From: Candidatus Methanomethylicia archaeon
Lineage (GTDB): Archaea > Thermoproteota > Methanomethylicia > CALHIW01
Direction of reading: 5' to 3'
DNA length: 14,756 bases
NCBI GenBank assembly: GCA_938030905.1
Contig: CALHIW010000008.1
Span: 1 to 14,756, forward strand
The notes under the pieces are model-generated. The model was not told where the DNA came from and made no database searches. It was given only the letters and a program-made list of their open reading frames with translations. Shown one piece after another: positions 13,606 through 14,756 of the stretch. A program made the translations under genes and the position numbers. Position 1 is the stretch's first letter, and each line of letters opens with the position of its first letter.

Positions 13606-13625
13606 ACTTAAAAATTTTTTATTTT
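13606..13625. terminator. Bidirectional T-run terminator between convergent genes
   Basis: AAAAATTTTTTATTTT at 13610-13625 gives T-runs on both strands, six then four T on the plus strand and five T on the minus strand just past the stop of the zinc-ribbon gene. Oligo-T tracts without a hairpin terminate archaeal transcription. The minus-strand stop codon lies inside the tract. Confidence 0.55.
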
Positions 13626-13936
13626 GATGGGCTTTCACCAAAATCTCTACAATACTCTAATAGCAACTTTGAGAAATGTTTACTAATGGATTTCGCCTCC
13701 TCCCTAGATGAGGCCATCCCTATATTTATAATTTTAAATTCATGCTCACACTTTGGGCATCGTACATACTCACATCCTAAAATAGATTCTGGGCATCCTT
13801 GACATGATATTGTACGTGAATATAAAAGGCTGAATTCAAATCCACATACAGGACATTTAACCATCCTCGTACTCTTCCAAAATCTAGAACTAACACTATA
13901 CTGCTGCATACATGATGGAAGACTATACCTCATCAT
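13619..13936 (-). CDS. Double zinc-ribbon protein
   Basis: The 105-residue protein has a core of seven cysteines: C28-x2-C31 (CPVCGFEF), C45-x2-C48 (CQGCP), C55 (GCEYV) and C60-x2-C63 (RCPKC). This spacing is that of small zinc-ribbon proteins seen near iron-transport and anaerobic enzyme genes in many prokaryotes. Residues 75-103 form a charged amphipathic helix. The first 24 residues look unconserved, and an internal ATG at 13864 (MVKCPVCG) would remove them. However, a TATA box about 28 bases before 13936 predicts a leaderless start there, so the longer form is kept. The gene converges on the methyltransferase operon with a shared terminator. It may bind zinc or iron and act as an adaptor. 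The role is unknown. Confidence 0.75.
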   Translation of the reverse strand: MMRYSLPSCMQQYSVSSRFWKSTRMVKCPVCGFEFSLLYSRTISCQGCPESILGCEYVRCPKCEHEFKIINIGMASSREEAKSISKHFSKLLLEYCRDFGESPSK

Positions 13937-13960
13937 ACTAATCTATAAATGATTTTTCCC

Positions 13961-13970
13961 ATATAAATCT
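13961..13970 (-). promoter_or_regulatory. TATA box for the double zinc-ribbon gene
   Basis: On the minus strand AGATTTATAT lies about 28 bases before the ATG at 13936, next to a second ATG at 13933. It favours the upstream starts over the internal ATG at 13864. Confidence 0.45.
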
Positions 13971-14337
13971 TTTGCTAAAGAGCTAGATACTGTCAAGTTA
14001 CTAGTGTTGTAGCTTTAAGTTTGGTGTAGTTTTATGAGACTTAGTAGTTTTTACTTTGTATCCTAATAAATTCCAGCTTTAAGTAATAAGTTTTCAGACA
14101 AATTATAAGATTCGTAACTATCCTATCAACTTTCTACAACTTAATAAGCATACACATCACTAAATGAATAGACATCCATAAAAATGGGAAATTAAAGATG
14201 TATAAATGAAAATACTAGTAAAAAATAATGAAATGCTTTTTAAGAACATGGAAAAAGCTAAAGAAATCCTATTAATACTTAGTGATTAGAAGATTATGAT
14301 TACTCAAACAGTTAATAATAAACAATTCTCAACGAGA

Positions 14338-14346
14338 ATAAATTTA
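14338..14346 (+). promoter_or_regulatory. TATA-like element for the transporter gene
   Basis: ATAAATTTA lies about 44 bases before the transporter ATG. A start near 14369 would give a leader of about 17 bases that includes the AGGAGG site. Confidence 0.3.
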
Positions 14347-14375
14347 AGAGAAGACCCTTAGGGTTTTAGTGTGAG

Positions 14376-14381
14376 AGGAGG
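14376..14381 (+). promoter_or_regulatory. Strong Shine-Dalgarno AGGAGG of the transporter gene
   Basis: AGGAGG ends 4 bases before the ATG at 14386. It is the only such consensus site at a start in the window. The other operon-internal genes use GGTGAT or GGTGGT. Confidence 0.7.
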
Positions 14382-14385
14382 TAGT

Positions 14386-14756
14386 ATGAATAATAAAAAA
14401 GGGTTAACTTTATTAGATAAAAGTCAACCGGCAGCTTTGATTCTTTCCATTGTTATCGGGTTGTTTATCGCAAAATATTTTCCGTCTTCAGCGGTATTAC
14501 TGGGATGGGTAGTTACTTTTGGAATTTTTGTTGTTATTTACAGTATTTTTACAGGTATAGAGCTAAAAGATATTCTTCTGGCTTTTAGAAATCTGAAACC
14601 AACTCTTATTGCATTAATCATTAATTTCGTGGTAGTTCCTCCTTATGCTTGGCTTCTGGGTTTTCTTTTTCTGAAAATCCATATAGATATCTGGGTAGGG
14701 TTGATTTTATATTTGCTCACCCCATGTATTGGCTGGTATTTAATTTTTACGGATCT
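14386..14756 (+). CDS. BASS-superfamily membrane transporter (ACR3/arsenite or bile-acid-type), N-terminal fragment
   Basis: The frame is open from ATG to the end of the window, giving 123 codons of a longer gene. It encodes about four membrane segments: residues about 15-30 (AALILSIVIGLFIA), 35-55 (SAVLLGWVVTFGIFVV), 72-95 (TLIALIINFVVVPPYAWLLG) and 100-120. NFVVVP and TPCIGW at about 113-118 recall the conserved proline and cysteine segments of ACR3-type arsenite exporters and bile acid:sodium symporters, which have about 300-350 residues. The cysteine in the TPC segment favours an ACR3-like assignment but does not prove it. Codon use differs from the other genes: Ile codons are 11 ATT, 5 ATC and 2 ATA, and CTG is used five times for Leu. 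Recent acquisition or a contig-end join are both possible. The truncation is caused by the window edge. Confidence 0.75.
   Translation, partial: MNNKKGLTLLDKSQPAALILSIVIGLFIAKYFPSSAVLLGWVVTFGIFVVIYSIFTGIELKDILLAFRNLKPTLIALIINFVVVPPYAWLLGFLFLKIHIDIWVGLILYLLTPCIGWYLIFTD

Larger units (their letters stand above)
13937..14385. other. Intergenic region of about 450 bases
   Basis: The left end carries the minus-strand promoter of the zinc-ribbon gene and the right end the promoter and ribosome site of the transporter. A 27-codon frame from ATG at 14206 to TAG at 14289 is lysine-rich and probably not a gene. A short odd palindrome, ACCCT-T-AGGGT, lies at about 14355-14365, upstream of the transporter. 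Nothing else is supported. Confidence 0.4.

Noticed and set aside
14206..14289. 27-codon lysine-rich frame before the transporter
   Set aside because: Too short, with no promoter or ribosome site, in very AT-rich DNA where such frames arise by chance.

Overview
The window looks like AT-rich chromosomal DNA of a thermophilic-type archaeon, probably Thermoproteota-like. This rests on promoter layout and gene families, not on a marker gene. Several genes have a TATA-like box centred about 25-27 bases upstream of the start codon, the layout of archaeal leaderless transcripts. Genes inside operons instead have a GGTGAT-type Shine-Dalgarno site. There is also a DUF4443-like archaeal regulator. No rRNA, tRNA, CRISPR array or intact insertion sequence is visible.

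The theme is corrinoid-dependent one-carbon (methyl) transfer. At the left end (131-2834) a methyltransferase corrinoid protein with an intact DxHxxG cobalamin motif is followed by an ATP-dependent reductive activator with an N-terminal 2Fe-2S ferredoxin (RACo type). At the right (12010-13605) is a zinc-dependent UroD-fold methyltransferase of the MtaA/MtbA/CmuA type, followed by a small four-cysteine protein that resembles known partners of such enzymes. A separate seven-cysteine double zinc-ribbon protein converges on that operon. No MtaB, MtbB, MttB or MtrH-type gene is present, so either the UroD-like enzyme handles the substrate or the substrate methyltransferase is elsewhere.

The middle holds accessory redox and metal genes. 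They are a winged-helix-like hypothetical (3136), a small eight-cysteine protein (4194), a HemW-like radical SAM enzyme (5310) converging on a degenerate AMP-ligase-like protein (6549) with an overlapping cysteine-rich partner (DUF6951-like, 7562), a DUF2284-type Fe-S protein (8142), a divergent regulator (9200), and a COG0523/CobW-type GTPase with a hypothetical companion (10556-11525). The set suggests corrinoid methyl transfer plus metal and redox maturation factors, but joint function is inference.

Unusually large intergenic gaps (about 250-880 bases) make up more than a quarter of the window. They contain a decayed reading frame (3750-4069, minus) and two diverged copies of a repeat of about 214 bp (5040-5253 and 11750-11963). 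Each repeat copy ends about 50 bp upstream of a gene of the methyl/radical cluster. The final 371 bases begin a BASS/ACR3-type transporter whose codon use and strong AGGAGG site differ from the rest, suggesting recent acquisition or a contig-end join.
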